A stretch of DNA of 64,000 bases from CAZMGV01 sp964565925 (GTDB lineage: Bacteria; JAGRBM01; JAHCIT01): contig CAZMGV010000005.1 of NCBI GenBank assembly GCA_964565925.1, forward strand, positions 62,001 through 126,000, given 5' to 3'. The notes beneath the pieces are model-generated. The model saw nothing but the letters and a program-made list of their open reading frames with translations. It had not been told where the DNA came from and did not search any database. Shown in pieces: positions 50,561-59,545 of the stretch. Within the stretch, counting starts at the first letter, position 1. Each line of letters begins with the position of its first letter. Made by a program: the position numbers and the translations under genes.

Positions 50561-50800
50561 AATGCCAGAACTGCCGGTTTCTCCCCGATTTCGATCCCAA
50601 CGCCACCGTAATATAGGGATTTATGCCCGAACCGGTGACGGATCTCGTGAGTTCCGTAGTCCGCAGATACCCGGCCGCCCCAGGGCGGGGTCTTTGGTGA
50701 CTTCGACTGGTGGCGGGCGGCCGGTCGGGTTTGAAATTCGTGTGCGGCTTACTGGCTGTTATTGCAGGGGTTTTCGCAAATATCCGGGGTGTTCCTGGGA

Positions 50801-50815
50801 CGGCACATGGTTTGC
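50801..50815 (+). promoter_or_regulatory. Sigma-54 promoter for H1-tailed TonB/AgmX-like gene
   Basis: CGGCACATGGTTTGC has GGCAC and TTGC at exact sigma-54 spacing, 60 bases upstream of the ATG at 50876. It faces away from the promoter at 50546-50560. Confidence 0.75.
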
Positions 50816-50875
50816 GTATGGATACCCAGTGGCTGAGAGGCCCGAGTGTATTCCATATCCAAAGGGAGGTCCGTC

Positions 50876-51874
50876 ATGAACAGTTCAGCAAAGAAGGCAC
50901 CCAAGGTGTCTGCCGAAAAGAAGCGTCCGGCGGCCGTCCGCCCGGTAGTTGCGCGGAAAGCCGCCGTTGAAAAGAAAGCGGTGGCGAAGAGCCCGGTCAA
51001 AACCCGCCGTGCGGTGGTAGCGAAGAAACCGGTGGCACGCCGTCGTACTAGTACGAAGGTGAGCACGGAAAAACCGAGCGTCGCGGAGCTCATTGAAAAT
51101 CCGATGGACTACGCAATCCCGCTGATGGCTTCGGCGGTCGCCCATGAAACTCACGGGCCAGAGATGGCAAAAACCCAGGGCACGCGAGCCGATGGCGGAA
51201 GCCGCCGGAAAGTGAGCGCGACGTCGGTTCTGTTGATGACGGTCTGTGCTGCGGCACTGATCGCTGGGGGATCGATTGCCATCGGATCGTCTGGCAGGAC
51301 TCATCAGCCAGCGCCGTCGAAGACCCAGTCCTACGAACCGGCAGCGTCCGGAGCGGGCCATGCGAATCGCCCGGCATTCATCGAACCGGTCGCCGCCATT
51401 GGTCCGGCGGTTCAGCATCCGGTCCAGCCGGCAGTCCGGGTCATGCCGCTGCGGTCGGCTGCGGGTTCGGCGCAGGATGTCAGCTGGGCGAATGAAATTA
51501 TCCAGGGGCGAATGAACCGCATTGCGGGTCTTTACTCCCTGTTTCGTTCGGCCGGGCCAGAGCTGACCGGAACGCTGGCGGCTCATCTTGAAGTGGAACC
51601 CGACGGTCATGTCGGCCGGGCCTGGCTGGAAACCGACTCGATTAACAACACGGAGTTCAGCCAGAAGGTGATCCGGGAACTGATCACCGCCCGGTTCGCA
51701 CCGACCGGCATGACCGGACCGGTCGGACTGATCGTTCCGATCGGGTTCGGAAATGCCGGGACGAAACTGATGGCGGTAGCGGCCCACAACGCACGGATGC
51801 CTGGCGACACCGCCGTGCCCGGTACCGACACGTTCGCCGGTGCCGCGACTTCCGAGACACAGCGGAACTCCTGA
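50876..51874 (+). CDS. Membrane protein with histone-H1-like tail and TonB/AgmX-like C-terminal domain
   Basis: The 332-residue protein begins with about 65 residues dominated by Lys, Ala, Arg, Pro and Val (KKAPKVSAEKKRPAAVRP, RRAVVAKKPVARRR), like histone H1 or AlgP tails. One membrane helix sits at about 114-137. A Pro/Ala linker then leads to a C-terminal domain (residues about 190-295; DVSWANEIIQGRMNRIAGLYSLF ... GHVGRAWLETDSINNTEFSQKVIRELITARFAPTG) of the TonB-C/AgmX type, found in gliding and energy-transduction proteins. The tail would be cytoplasmic and the C-domain periplasmic. The ATG has AAAGGGAGG upstream and a sigma-54 promoter before it. Confidence 0.82.
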   Translation: MNSSAKKAPKVSAEKKRPAAVRPVVARKAAVEKKAVAKSPVKTRRAVVAKKPVARRRTSTKVSTEKPSVAELIENPMDYAIPLMASAVAHETHGPEMAKTQGTRADGGSRRKVSATSVLLMTVCAAALIAGGSIAIGSSGRTHQPAPSKTQSYEPAASGAGHANRPAFIEPVAAIGPAVQHPVQPAVRVMPLRSAAGSAQDVSWANEIIQGRMNRIAGLYSLFRSAGPELTGTLAAHLEVEPDGHVGRAWLETDSINNTEFSQKVIRELITARFAPTGMTGPVGLIVPIGFGNAGTKLMAVAAHNARMPGDTAVPGTDTFAGAATSETQRNS

Positions 51875-51939
51875 AATTCAAAGGCAGCGGGGTGATGGCT
51901 TTCCCGGGCGACCGAAAGGTTTCCCTGGAAAGCCGCTTT

Positions 51940-51954
51940 CGGGCAGCGTTTTGC
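51940..51954 (+). promoter_or_regulatory. Weak sigma-54-like site before the large hybrid kinase
   Basis: CGGGCAGCGTTTTGC keeps GG-N10-GC spacing and a perfect -12 TTGC, but its -24 element is GGGCA instead of GGCAC. It lies 44 bases before the proposed start of the kinase. Listed as a weak candidate only. Confidence 0.3.
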
Positions 51955-51998
51955 CGGGTTCCCGGTTGTCACAAAATGGTTCGATATATGGACATCTG

Positions 51999-54900
51999 AT
52001 GCAGAAATGCGAATTGCGCGTGGACAGCTTCCGCAGCTCGGATATAAGCTGGAGCACACACCATTATGAAAGTCCGGCCGGCAGGGGCGGCGGGCGACTC
52101 ACAGGCGGCGGGCAATTGGACGAAATACGCGCTGCAAATACCTCCTCGGGGCGCAGGCTGCTTCTGCTCCAGTTCGCTGCGGCGGCGCTGGCAGTGGCGG
52201 CCGGACTGCTCGGTCCGCCAGCCAGCGAGGTCGCACTTGCGCTTCTTCTAGGAGTGCTGGTTCTTTCCGGCTGGCTGATAGTTCGTAATCCCGGCGGCCG
52301 CGGAGCTGCGATAAAATCCGCCGGAATGCGAATCGACGAACTGGAACGGTCCCTCGGCATTCTCCGCGAGGGTGAGGCCAGATACCGCCGGATACTCGAT
52401 GTCTCGGGAGTGATCGGCTGGCAGGGCCGCCCGGGCTCTCTGGATATGGAATACGTGGTTGGACGGCCGGATGCACTGCTGGGATACAGCGCCGACGAAT
52501 GGTGCAGCCCGGACTTCTGGTTAAACCATCTCCACCCGGAAGACCGGGAAACCGCGAAAGAACTCTGCACTTACTACACCTCCCGGGGCGAAGATCACCA
52601 GTTCGACTACCGGATGGTTGCCGCCGATGGCCGGATCGTCTGGCTCCGTGACCACGTTACCGTCCACTGGAAAGACGGAAAGCCGGACCTGCATACGGGT
52701 GTGATGGTCGACATCAGCAAGGCCAAGCAGGTCGAGGAGCAGTTCCGGATTCTCGAGGCCGCGATCCACAGCAGCCACGACGAAATCATCATCACGGATA
52801 CGGAGACCGAGGGTGCCGGACCGAAGATCCTCTATGTGAATACGGGCACCTGCCGCAAGACCGGATATCTGCCGGCCGAGATCATCGGTCAGCCCCTGTC
52901 TGTTTTTCACGGTCCGCTGACCGATGCGACGACCGGACGGCAGATCAGCGAGGCCCTGAAGCAGCGCGAAACCTATTCGGGCGAAGCCGTGCTGTACCGG
53001 AAGGACGGAACGCCTTACTTTGCCGAATACCGGGTGTCCCCGGTGCTGGATAACCAGGGCAGGGTGATCAACTTCATCGGCATCCGGCGGGATATTACCG
53101 AGCGGCGGTTTGCCGAGAACGCCTTGCGCGAGAGCGAGGCCAAATACCGCCAGTTCATCGAATCGACGAGCGAGGGGGTCTGGAGTCTCGATTCGAAGCT
53201 GAACACCGTATTTATCAATCGCCGGCTGGCCGAGATGCTCGGCTACTCGGTCGACGAATTCATCCGCCGGCCCGTGCAGGAGTTCTTCGCCCCGGAAGAC
53301 CGGGAGATGCTTCAGAAGGAACTGGAAAACCGGAAGCTAGGGAGGGCGGGTCACTACGACTGCCGGCTGATCCGCAAAGACGGAACGATCCTGTGGGCGA
53401 GCTTCGCCGCAAACCCGATTCTGGACGAGACCGGCACGTTCAAAGCTTCTGTCGCACTGGTCACCGATGTCACCGAGCGCAGGCAGGCGGAAGACGAGAT
53501 CCGGAGGTCCCGCTATTTTCTGCAGAACAGCCTGGACGCGCTGCCTTCCAGTATCGCGATACTCGACGAAAAGGGTGTGGTCATTTCGGTAAACTCGGAA
53601 TGGAACCGCTTCGCCGCCGGCAATGGCGGGTCGCTTGAGAAATGCGGGGTGGGCGCCAGCTACCTGGAAGTCTGCGACAAGGCGCAGGCCGGGGGATGCG
53701 ACGAGGCGGCGGACGTCGCCCGTGCGATTCGCGGGATTATCGCCGGCCGCCACGATCCGTTCCAGATCGAATATCCATGCCACGGCGACGGCGTAAAACG
53801 CTGGTTCAGCATGTCCATGACGGTCTTTATGGACAACGGCGTACCGCGAATTGTCGTGGAACACGCCAACGTTACGGAGAGAACCCTGGCCGAGCAGGCG
53901 CTCAAACAGTCGCTCTCCCGGATCGAAGAGGGCAAGTACGAATGGGAGGCGAGTGTGGATGCGCTCCCCCAGGCGGTCTGTCTCCTGGACACGACGGGGC
54001 GTATCGTCCGGGTGAACCGGACCATCGAAGCCTGGGACCTCGGGCGGGTGGAGACCATTGGCGGTATCGAATTCCGCAAGATGCTCGCCCAGCTGGAACT
54101 CGACGAGCTTGCGAAGCCGAAACTCGAATCGGCCTGGGCCGCACTGTCCGAAGGAAAGAGCCCCGTTATCGAACTGGCCGAACTGGGCACGAAAGGGCGG
54201 CGGTTCCGGGTGAATATGCATCCGATCATCCAGCAGGTCCGGCTGGACCGGACGGAAGGCACGCAGCCCTATGCGGTTGCGGTGATCTCCGATATTACGG
54301 AGCAGGTCCAGGCGGATGAGCGCCGGAACCAGCTCGAAGAGCAGCTTCTGCAGGCGCAGAAGATGAACGCCGTCGGCAAGCTGGCCGGCGGCATAGCGCA
54401 CGACTTCAACAACCTGCTGGTCGTCATCAACGGATATGCGCAGGTCCTGCGCGGGTCGCTGCCCGAGGGTTCACGGGAACGGGAAGACGTGACCAGTATC
54501 CTCGATGCGGGGGAACGTGCCGCCGGCCTCACGCGGCAGCTGCTGGCTTTCAGCCGCCAGCAGCCGTCGGCGCCGAAGATCACTTCGGTGAACAAGTCGA
54601 TCGGCGGGCTGGAAAAACTGGTCAGGCGGTTGATCCGGGAGAATATCAAGCTCGATTTCCGGCTGACCGATTCGCCATGGAATGTGCTCGCCGACGAGGC
54701 GCATCTGGAACAGGTGCTGATGAACCTGGCGCTGAACGCGCAGGACGCGATGGCCGACGGCGGCTCGCTGGAGATCGTGACGGAGAACGTGCCGGTTACC
54801 GTGGACAGTCCGCACTATTTCCGGGGTGTCGACCCGGGCGACTATGTGCTCCTGATCGTCAACGATACCGGTACCGGAATGAGCGAAGAGGTGCAGGGCA

Positions 54901-55475
54901 GGGCATTCGAACCGTTCTTTACCACCAAGGATGTCGGCAAGGGCACGGGGCTCGGACTTTCCGTCGTCTACGCCCTCATCCAGAACATGCACGGGCACGT
55001 CCGGATCGAAACCGCACCGGGGCACGGCACCAGTATTTTTGTGTATATCCCGGCGGTACGGTCGGGCGATGTGGACAGTTTCGCGGCGGATGTGGCCCCG
55101 GCTGGCGGGACCGAAACCCTTCTGGTGGTGGAAGATGAAGAGGCGGTCCGGGGAGTCGCCGTCAGGTCGCTCAAGGCGAGCGGTTACCGGATTCTGGAGG
55201 CCGCCAATGCGGACGAGGCGTTGGGTGTTTCGGATTCGTTCCCGGGCACGATCGACCTGCTGCTGACCGATGTCGTAATGCCCGGTATGGACGGAACGAA
55301 ACTCGCGGAAGAACTCCGGCGGCGCCGTCCCGGGATCCGGGTCCTGTTCATGTCAGGTTATCCCGGCCGCTCGGTCTCGCTCATCGACACCATCGAACCG
55401 GACCGGCTCATCAACAAGCCGTACGACATCCAGTTCCTGTCACGTAAAGTACGGGAGACGCTGGACAGGCGCTGA
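51999..55475 (+). CDS. Large multi-PAS hybrid histidine kinase with C-terminal receiver
   Basis: About 1158 residues. Two membrane helices lie at about 54-96, followed by five PAS/PAC segments between residues about 120 and 750 (for example EARYRRILDVSGVIGWQG, HSSHDEIIITDTETEG, YRQFIESTSEGVWSLDSK). HisKA has its His near residue 801 in LAGGIAHDFNNLLVVINGYA. HATPase_c follows (NLALNAQDAMADGG, GTGMSEEVQGRAFEPFFTTKDVGKGTGLGLSVVYA), then a receiver with phospho-Asp near residue 1090 in LLLTDVVMPGMDG. The start is uncertain: the ATG at 51999 lacks a strong ribosome binding site, and earlier codons read into unrelated sequence. The periplasmic loop is very short, so sensing is probably by the PAS domains. 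Confidence 0.9.
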   Translation: MQKCELRVDSFRSSDISWSTHHYESPAGRGGGRLTGGGQLDEIRAANTSSGRRLLLLQFAAAALAVAAGLLGPPASEVALALLLGVLVLSGWLIVRNPGGRGAAIKSAGMRIDELERSLGILREGEARYRRILDVSGVIGWQGRPGSLDMEYVVGRPDALLGYSADEWCSPDFWLNHLHPEDRETAKELCTYYTSRGEDHQFDYRMVAADGRIVWLRDHVTVHWKDGKPDLHTGVMVDISKAKQVEEQFRILEAAIHSSHDEIIITDTETEGAGPKILYVNTGTCRKTGYLPAEIIGQPLSVFHGPLTDATTGRQISEALKQRETYSGEAVLYRKDGTPYFAEYRVSPVLDNQGRVINFIGIRRDITERRFAENALRESEAKYRQFIESTSEGVWSLDSKLNTVFINRRLAEMLGYSVDEFIRRPVQEFFAPEDREMLQKELENRKLGRAGHYDCRLIRKDGTILWASFAANPILDETGTFKASVALVTDVTERRQAEDEIRRSRYFLQNSLDALPSSIAILDEKGVVISVNSEWNRFAAGNGGSLEKCGVGASYLEVCDKAQAGGCDEAADVARAIRGIIAGRHDPFQIEYPCHGDGVKRWFSMSMTVFMDNGVPRIVVEHANVTERTLAEQALKQSLSRIEEGKYEWEASVDALPQAVCLLDTTGRIVRVNRTIEAWDLGRVETIGGIEFRKMLAQLELDELAKPKLESAWAALSEGKSPVIELAELGTKGRRFRVNMHPIIQQVRLDRTEGTQPYAVAVISDITEQVQADERRNQLEEQLLQAQKMNAVGKLAGGIAHDFNNLLVVINGYAQVLRGSLPEGSREREDVTSILDAGERAAGLTRQLLAFSRQQPSAPKITSVNKSIGGLEKLVRRLIRENIKLDFRLTDSPWNVLADEAHLEQVLMNLALNAQDAMADGGSLEIVTENVPVTVDSPHYFRGVDPGDYVLLIVNDTGTGMSEEVQGRAFEPFFTTKDVGKGTGLGLSVVYALIQNMHGHVRIETAPGHGTSIFVYIPAVRSGDVDSFAADVAPAGGTETLLVVEDEEAVRGVAVRSLKASGYRILEAANADEALGVSDSFPGTIDLLLTDVVMPGMDGTKLAEELRRRRPGIRVLFMSGYPGRSVSLIDTIEPDRLINKPYDIQFLSRKVRETLDRR

Positions 55476-55644
55476 AGCGGGTTTATTCGAAATAGGGTAG
55501 GGGCAGCGGAAAATATGAGTAGTTGCCAGTTTCTATCAAGTTGGGATTGAATAGCTCCTACTGCACCACGGTCTGCTCAGCCCCCGAGTAATCACGGGCA
55601 GGGGAAACTGCGCCAGATAACCGATTGCCCGGTATGACTCCGAT

Positions 55645-58059
55645 ATGGCGAAGCCGTCCCTTATTTCCGTTTTTTTTGCCGCACCCGTGCTGGATACGGA
55701 AGAGAGGACGTTTCAGGCCATACGGTTCTTTCGTGCCTTATGGGCGATTGTTTCCGTCGTTTCATTTTTCCTTTGCCTGCTGATTTTCGCGCAGCCTGAA
55801 ACAGCCGTCCGGCGTCTGGTGACGGTATTCATCCTTTTCGTGATGGGGATGGCGTTGCTGCTGGTGAATCGCGCAGGCCGCACCCGGTTGGCGAGCTGGG
55901 TTCTACTGCTCGGATTGACCGCGCTGCTCACCCAGCGGACCTATACTTCCGGCGGTATCGGAGCGTCGGCGACGGCGCTTTATGCCGTTCTGGTCATGCT
56001 GGCTGGGCTTCTGTTGGGTGAGTCCGGCGGCGCGGCGATCGCCGCGCTGTCTATTGTCATCAACTACTGGCTAATGCGCGAAACCGTCGCCGGTAAGCTG
56101 CCGCCCACCGAGCTCCACTATACGCCGCTGACGATGCTGCTGTACATCGTGATGGCTGTCTGCTGGACCGTCACTATCCAGCAACTGGTTTCGTGGTCGT
56201 TGCGCTGGACTCTCAAGCGCGTGGCCGACGAAGCGGACGAAAGAAAAAGGGCGCAACTCCGGCTCCGGCTCGCGCTCGATGCCGGAAGTATCGGCGTGTG
56301 GGACTGGAACCTGTCCACGGCGCTCATCACGGCGGACGAGAGAACCTTCCGCCTGCATGGGCTGCCGCACGCCGACGGGGCCCAGATTCCGATTGAACGG
56401 TGGATGGAAACCGTGCACCCGGATGACCGCGAGCGGGTTCGAACGTCCATTACTCGCGTGGGACAGGACAGGTCCGAACTCAAGTGCGTATTTCGTGTCA
56501 TCCAGCCGGACGACGCAGTCAAATATCTCGAATGTGCCGGTATCGGCGAAACCGATGGCCGGGGCAACCTGATTCGGGTGGTCGGGACACACAGGGACAT
56601 CACCGACCAGAAGGACGCCGAACGGGAAAAAGCGATTCTGCTCTATAACCTGACCGAGCGGTTGAAGGAGCTGAGGCTGCTGCATCAGGCGGCCCGGCTG
56701 TTCCAGCAACGGAAGCCGTCGCTCGAGGCGTTAATGCATGAACTGGCGGATCTTATGCCTCCTGCGTGGCAATTCCCCGAATGCTGCCAGGCGCGGATCG
56801 TTTTTGGCGATATAGACGCGCGCACGTCCGGCTGGACCGATTCGGAGTGGCGACAGGAGGTGCAATTCTCCACCAGCTACGGCAAGGGAAGTATCGAGGT
56901 CATTTATACCGAGGCCAAACCGGACTTTGCCGAAGGGCCGTTCCTGAAAGAAGAACGTGCGCTGCTTGAATCACTGGCGGAATATCTGGTTTCCCATATC
57001 GAACTGCATAACTACCAGCGGGGGCTGGAATCGCTGGTCGACATACGGACCGCCGAACTCCAGGCCGCCAAGGAGGCGGCCGAAAGTGCCAGCCGCGCCA
57101 AGAGCGAGTTTTTTACAAATCTCAGTCACGAGATACGCACGCCGATGAACTCCATCCTCGGGTATGCGCAGATACTCTCTGCCGACGAGGCGCTCGGCCG
57201 GGAAACCCGCCGGAAACTGGACGCGATCCGTTCGAGCGGAGATCATCTTCTGTGCCTGATCAACGACATTCTCGAAATGTCGCGGATCGAGGCGGGACGC
57301 ACGACGCTGATCGAGACCCAGTTTAACCTTGTGTCCCTGCTGGATCAGGTGCACTCGATGTTTGCAGGGCAGGCGCAGACTCGCGGCCTGAGCTTCGAGA
57401 TTGTAAAGACCCCTGATCTGGCCGGCAATCTGGTAGGCGATCCGGGGAAAATCAGACAGGTGCTGATCAATATCGTCGGAAACGCGATCAAGTTTACCGA
57501 AAAGGGCGGTGTCACGATCAAGGCCGCATCGCATCCGGTGGCCGATTCTGACCGTCTCGCCGTCACTATCGAGGTTGCTGATACCGGTCCGGGAATGTCG
57601 ATAGAAGACCAGGAGCGGATATTTACCGCCTTCGGGCAAACCCGCCAGGGTGAACGCAAGGGCGGTACGGGGCTCGGACTCGTTATTAGCCGGAATTTTG
57701 CACGGATGATGAATGGCGACGTCTCTGTTTGGAGCGAACCTGGTGCCGGATGCACCTTTGCATTCAGATTCGAGGCGGTACCGGTGGCCGGTGAAAATCA
57801 GGCGGCCATATATGCGCCTTCGCCGGTCCGGAAGCCGGATTCGATCGGCAATTCGGCGACAGACCTCCAGGCGGTATTCGGAGCTTTGCCCAAGGAGATG
57901 GCGGACAGGTTGCGAGAGGCCGCCCGGGCGGGCCGCGCGGTGGGGCTGATGAGACTGGCGGATCAGGTGGCGGCATTTTCCCAGCCTGCGGCGGAAGCCA
58001 TCCGCCGGGCGGCGGGGGATTACCGCTATAAGGATATCGTGAGGGCACTCGACAGATGA
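55645..58059 (+). CDS. Membrane sensor histidine kinase with PAS domain
   Basis: The 804-residue kinase has six membrane helices (about 25-185) in a MASE-like module without large loops, then a PAS domain (residues about 205-325; LRLALDAGSIGVWDWNLSTALIT). A poorly defined region of about 130 residues follows, possibly GAF-like. HisKA has its His near residue 495 in FFTNLSHEIRTPMNSILGYAQIL, and HATPase_c follows (NIVGNAIKFTEKGG, EVADTGPGMSIEDQERIFTAFGQT, GTGLGLVISRNFARMMNG). A C-terminal helical segment of about 90 residues resembles an extra docking region. ATGA couples it to the next receiver-kinase, a likely phosphorelay partner. Confidence 0.9.
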   Translation: MAKPSLISVFFAAPVLDTEERTFQAIRFFRALWAIVSVVSFFLCLLIFAQPETAVRRLVTVFILFVMGMALLLVNRAGRTRLASWVLLLGLTALLTQRTYTSGGIGASATALYAVLVMLAGLLLGESGGAAIAALSIVINYWLMRETVAGKLPPTELHYTPLTMLLYIVMAVCWTVTIQQLVSWSLRWTLKRVADEADERKRAQLRLRLALDAGSIGVWDWNLSTALITADERTFRLHGLPHADGAQIPIERWMETVHPDDRERVRTSITRVGQDRSELKCVFRVIQPDDAVKYLECAGIGETDGRGNLIRVVGTHRDITDQKDAEREKAILLYNLTERLKELRLLHQAARLFQQRKPSLEALMHELADLMPPAWQFPECCQARIVFGDIDARTSGWTDSEWRQEVQFSTSYGKGSIEVIYTEAKPDFAEGPFLKEERALLESLAEYLVSHIELHNYQRGLESLVDIRTAELQAAKEAAESASRAKSEFFTNLSHEIRTPMNSILGYAQILSADEALGRETRRKLDAIRSSGDHLLCLINDILEMSRIEAGRTTLIETQFNLVSLLDQVHSMFAGQAQTRGLSFEIVKTPDLAGNLVGDPGKIRQVLINIVGNAIKFTEKGGVTIKAASHPVADSDRLAVTIEVADTGPGMSIEDQERIFTAFGQTRQGERKGGTGLGLVISRNFARMMNGDVSVWSEPGAGCTFAFRFEAVPVAGENQAAIYAPSPVRKPDSIGNSATDLQAVFGALPKEMADRLREAARAGRAVGLMRLADQVAAFSQPAAEAIRRAAGDYRYKDIVRALDR

Positions 58060-59201
58060 ACACGGATTTCAAACCGGATGCTACGGTCAGCATCATGCTG
58101 GTGGATGACACCGCCGAAAATCTGCGGCTGCTGGCGGATCTCCTGGATGTGCGCGGGTACGATGTGAGGCCGTATACGAGCGGAGCCGAAGCGCTGGAGG
58201 GTGTTGCCCATACGCCGCCGGACCTCATCCTGCTGGACATCACGATGCCCGGCATGGACGGCTTCGAGGTCTGCCGCCGGCTGAAGGAGGATTATCGCTG
58301 GCAGGACATTCCTGTAATCTTCCTCACGGCGCTCAACGATGTCGAGAACAAGGTGAAGGGGTTCTCCGCCGGCGCGGTCGATTACATCACCAAACCGTTC
58401 AATCGCGACGAAGTGCTCGCCCGGGTGGCCACACATATCGCCCTGCGGCGTGCGCACCAGCAACTGGCAGAGAATCTGGAGCGGCTGAAAGATCTGGAAA
58501 GGCTCCGCGATGATCTCGTGAATATGATTATTCACGATATGCGGTCGCCGCTCACAGTGATGTCCGGCTATCTGCAGATTCTGCGGCTGAGCGTGCGGGG
58601 CGATGACGCGTCGGTGCTCGGGCACGCTATATCCGGTACCGAACAGTTGCGCCAGATGACGAACACGCTGCTCGACGTCAGCCGGTTGGAGGCCGAACGG
58701 ATGCCGATCGAATTGGCGTTGTGCGATGTCGCTGCGCTTGCCGATTCAGTACGGACCTCCCTGCATGCGATGGAACCGGGCCGTGTCATCGTTTTAAACG
58801 CGCTTGGCTCTTTCAAGGTTCATTGCGACAGCGGCCTGATCCGGCGTGTGCTCGAAAACCTGGTCAGCAACGGAATCAAGCACACGCCTCCTGGCGAACC
58901 GATCCTTATCAAGCTGAAATTGCTGCCGGACCGGGTGCGGGTTGCAGTCCGGGATCAGGGCGCCGGGGTGCCGCCCGAACTCCAAAAACGGATTTTTGAG
59001 AAGTTCGGTGCCGTGAGGGCGCGCAAGGACAAGGCGTACCATTCGGCAGGTCTTGGACTTGCCTTCTGCAAGCTCGCAGTCGAAGCCCACGGCGGTTCAA
59101 TCGGTGTAGACAGCGTCCAGCCTAATGGGAGCGAATTCTGGTTTGAGCTGCCGCTCTCCGGGCCTGCGACGGACAAAACAAAATCACCCCCATTGGAATG
59201 A
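58056..59201 (+). CDS. Receiver-histidine kinase (REC-HisKA-HATPase)
   Basis: The 381-residue cytoplasmic protein has a receiver with IMLVDDTAENLRLL, phospho-Asp near residue 59 in LILLDITMPGMDG, and Lys in YITKPFN. The kinase core has its His near residue 159 in LVNMIIHDMRSPLTVMSGYLQIL and ATPase boxes NLVSNGIKHTPPG, VRDQGAGVPPELQKRIFEKFG and AGLGLAFCKLAVEAHGG. The ATG overlaps the preceding kinase stop. Receiver-first kinases usually take phosphate from an upstream kinase, here most likely the adjacent membrane sensor. It is the last gene of the signalling island. Confidence 0.92.
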   Translation: MNTDFKPDATVSIMLVDDTAENLRLLADLLDVRGYDVRPYTSGAEALEGVAHTPPDLILLDITMPGMDGFEVCRRLKEDYRWQDIPVIFLTALNDVENKVKGFSAGAVDYITKPFNRDEVLARVATHIALRRAHQQLAENLERLKDLERLRDDLVNMIIHDMRSPLTVMSGYLQILRLSVRGDDASVLGHAISGTEQLRQMTNTLLDVSRLEAERMPIELALCDVAALADSVRTSLHAMEPGRVIVLNALGSFKVHCDSGLIRRVLENLVSNGIKHTPPGEPILIKLKLLPDRVRVAVRDQGAGVPPELQKRIFEKFGAVRARKDKAYHSAGLGLAFCKLAVEAHGGSIGVDSVQPNGSEFWFELPLSGPATDKTKSPPLE

Positions 59202-59237
59202 CGGTTTCACTCTATCGGTCCGTTGTAAGGGGAAAAG

Positions 59238-59314
<77 letters not shown>

Positions 59315-59394
59315 GTAGAACTGGTCCGTTTTCAGGCCCGCCTGGACGGCGGTTTGAACGGATCAGGTCGTGGGTCCCGGTGCCAGAGTCCATT

Positions 59395-59470
59395 TGGTGG
59401 GCGGTACAGGGCTCGAACCTGTGGCCCCCGCCGTGTAAAGGCGATGCTCTACCAACTGAGCTAACCGCCC
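59395..59470 (-). tRNA. tRNA-Val (TAC)
   Basis: A 76-base cloverleaf including encoded CCA. The acceptor GGGCGGT/ACCGCCC pairs fully, the loop TTTACAC gives anticodon TAC, and the discriminator is A. It lies 80 bases from tRNA-Asp on the same strand and is transcribed first, so the two probably share a transcript. Confidence 0.95.
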
Positions 59471-59545
59471 GGGGTGCGCTTTCCTACCTGTGAGCGGTGG
59501 TAACTGTCAATATCGCGGGAACGATTAGATAATAATTTCCCGCAT

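Larger units (their letters stand above)
50517..50875. promoter_or_regulatory. Divergent control region between two sigma-54-dependent envelope genes
   Basis: This 359-base stretch has no convincing gene. It holds two outward-facing sigma-54 promoters (50546-50560 minus, 50801-50815 plus) about 240 bases apart. The interval between them is the natural place for shared activator-binding sites; it includes ACCGGTGAC (near 50635) and GCAGGGG (near 50764), elements that partly recur upstream of the other two sigma-54 sites. Confidence 0.6.
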
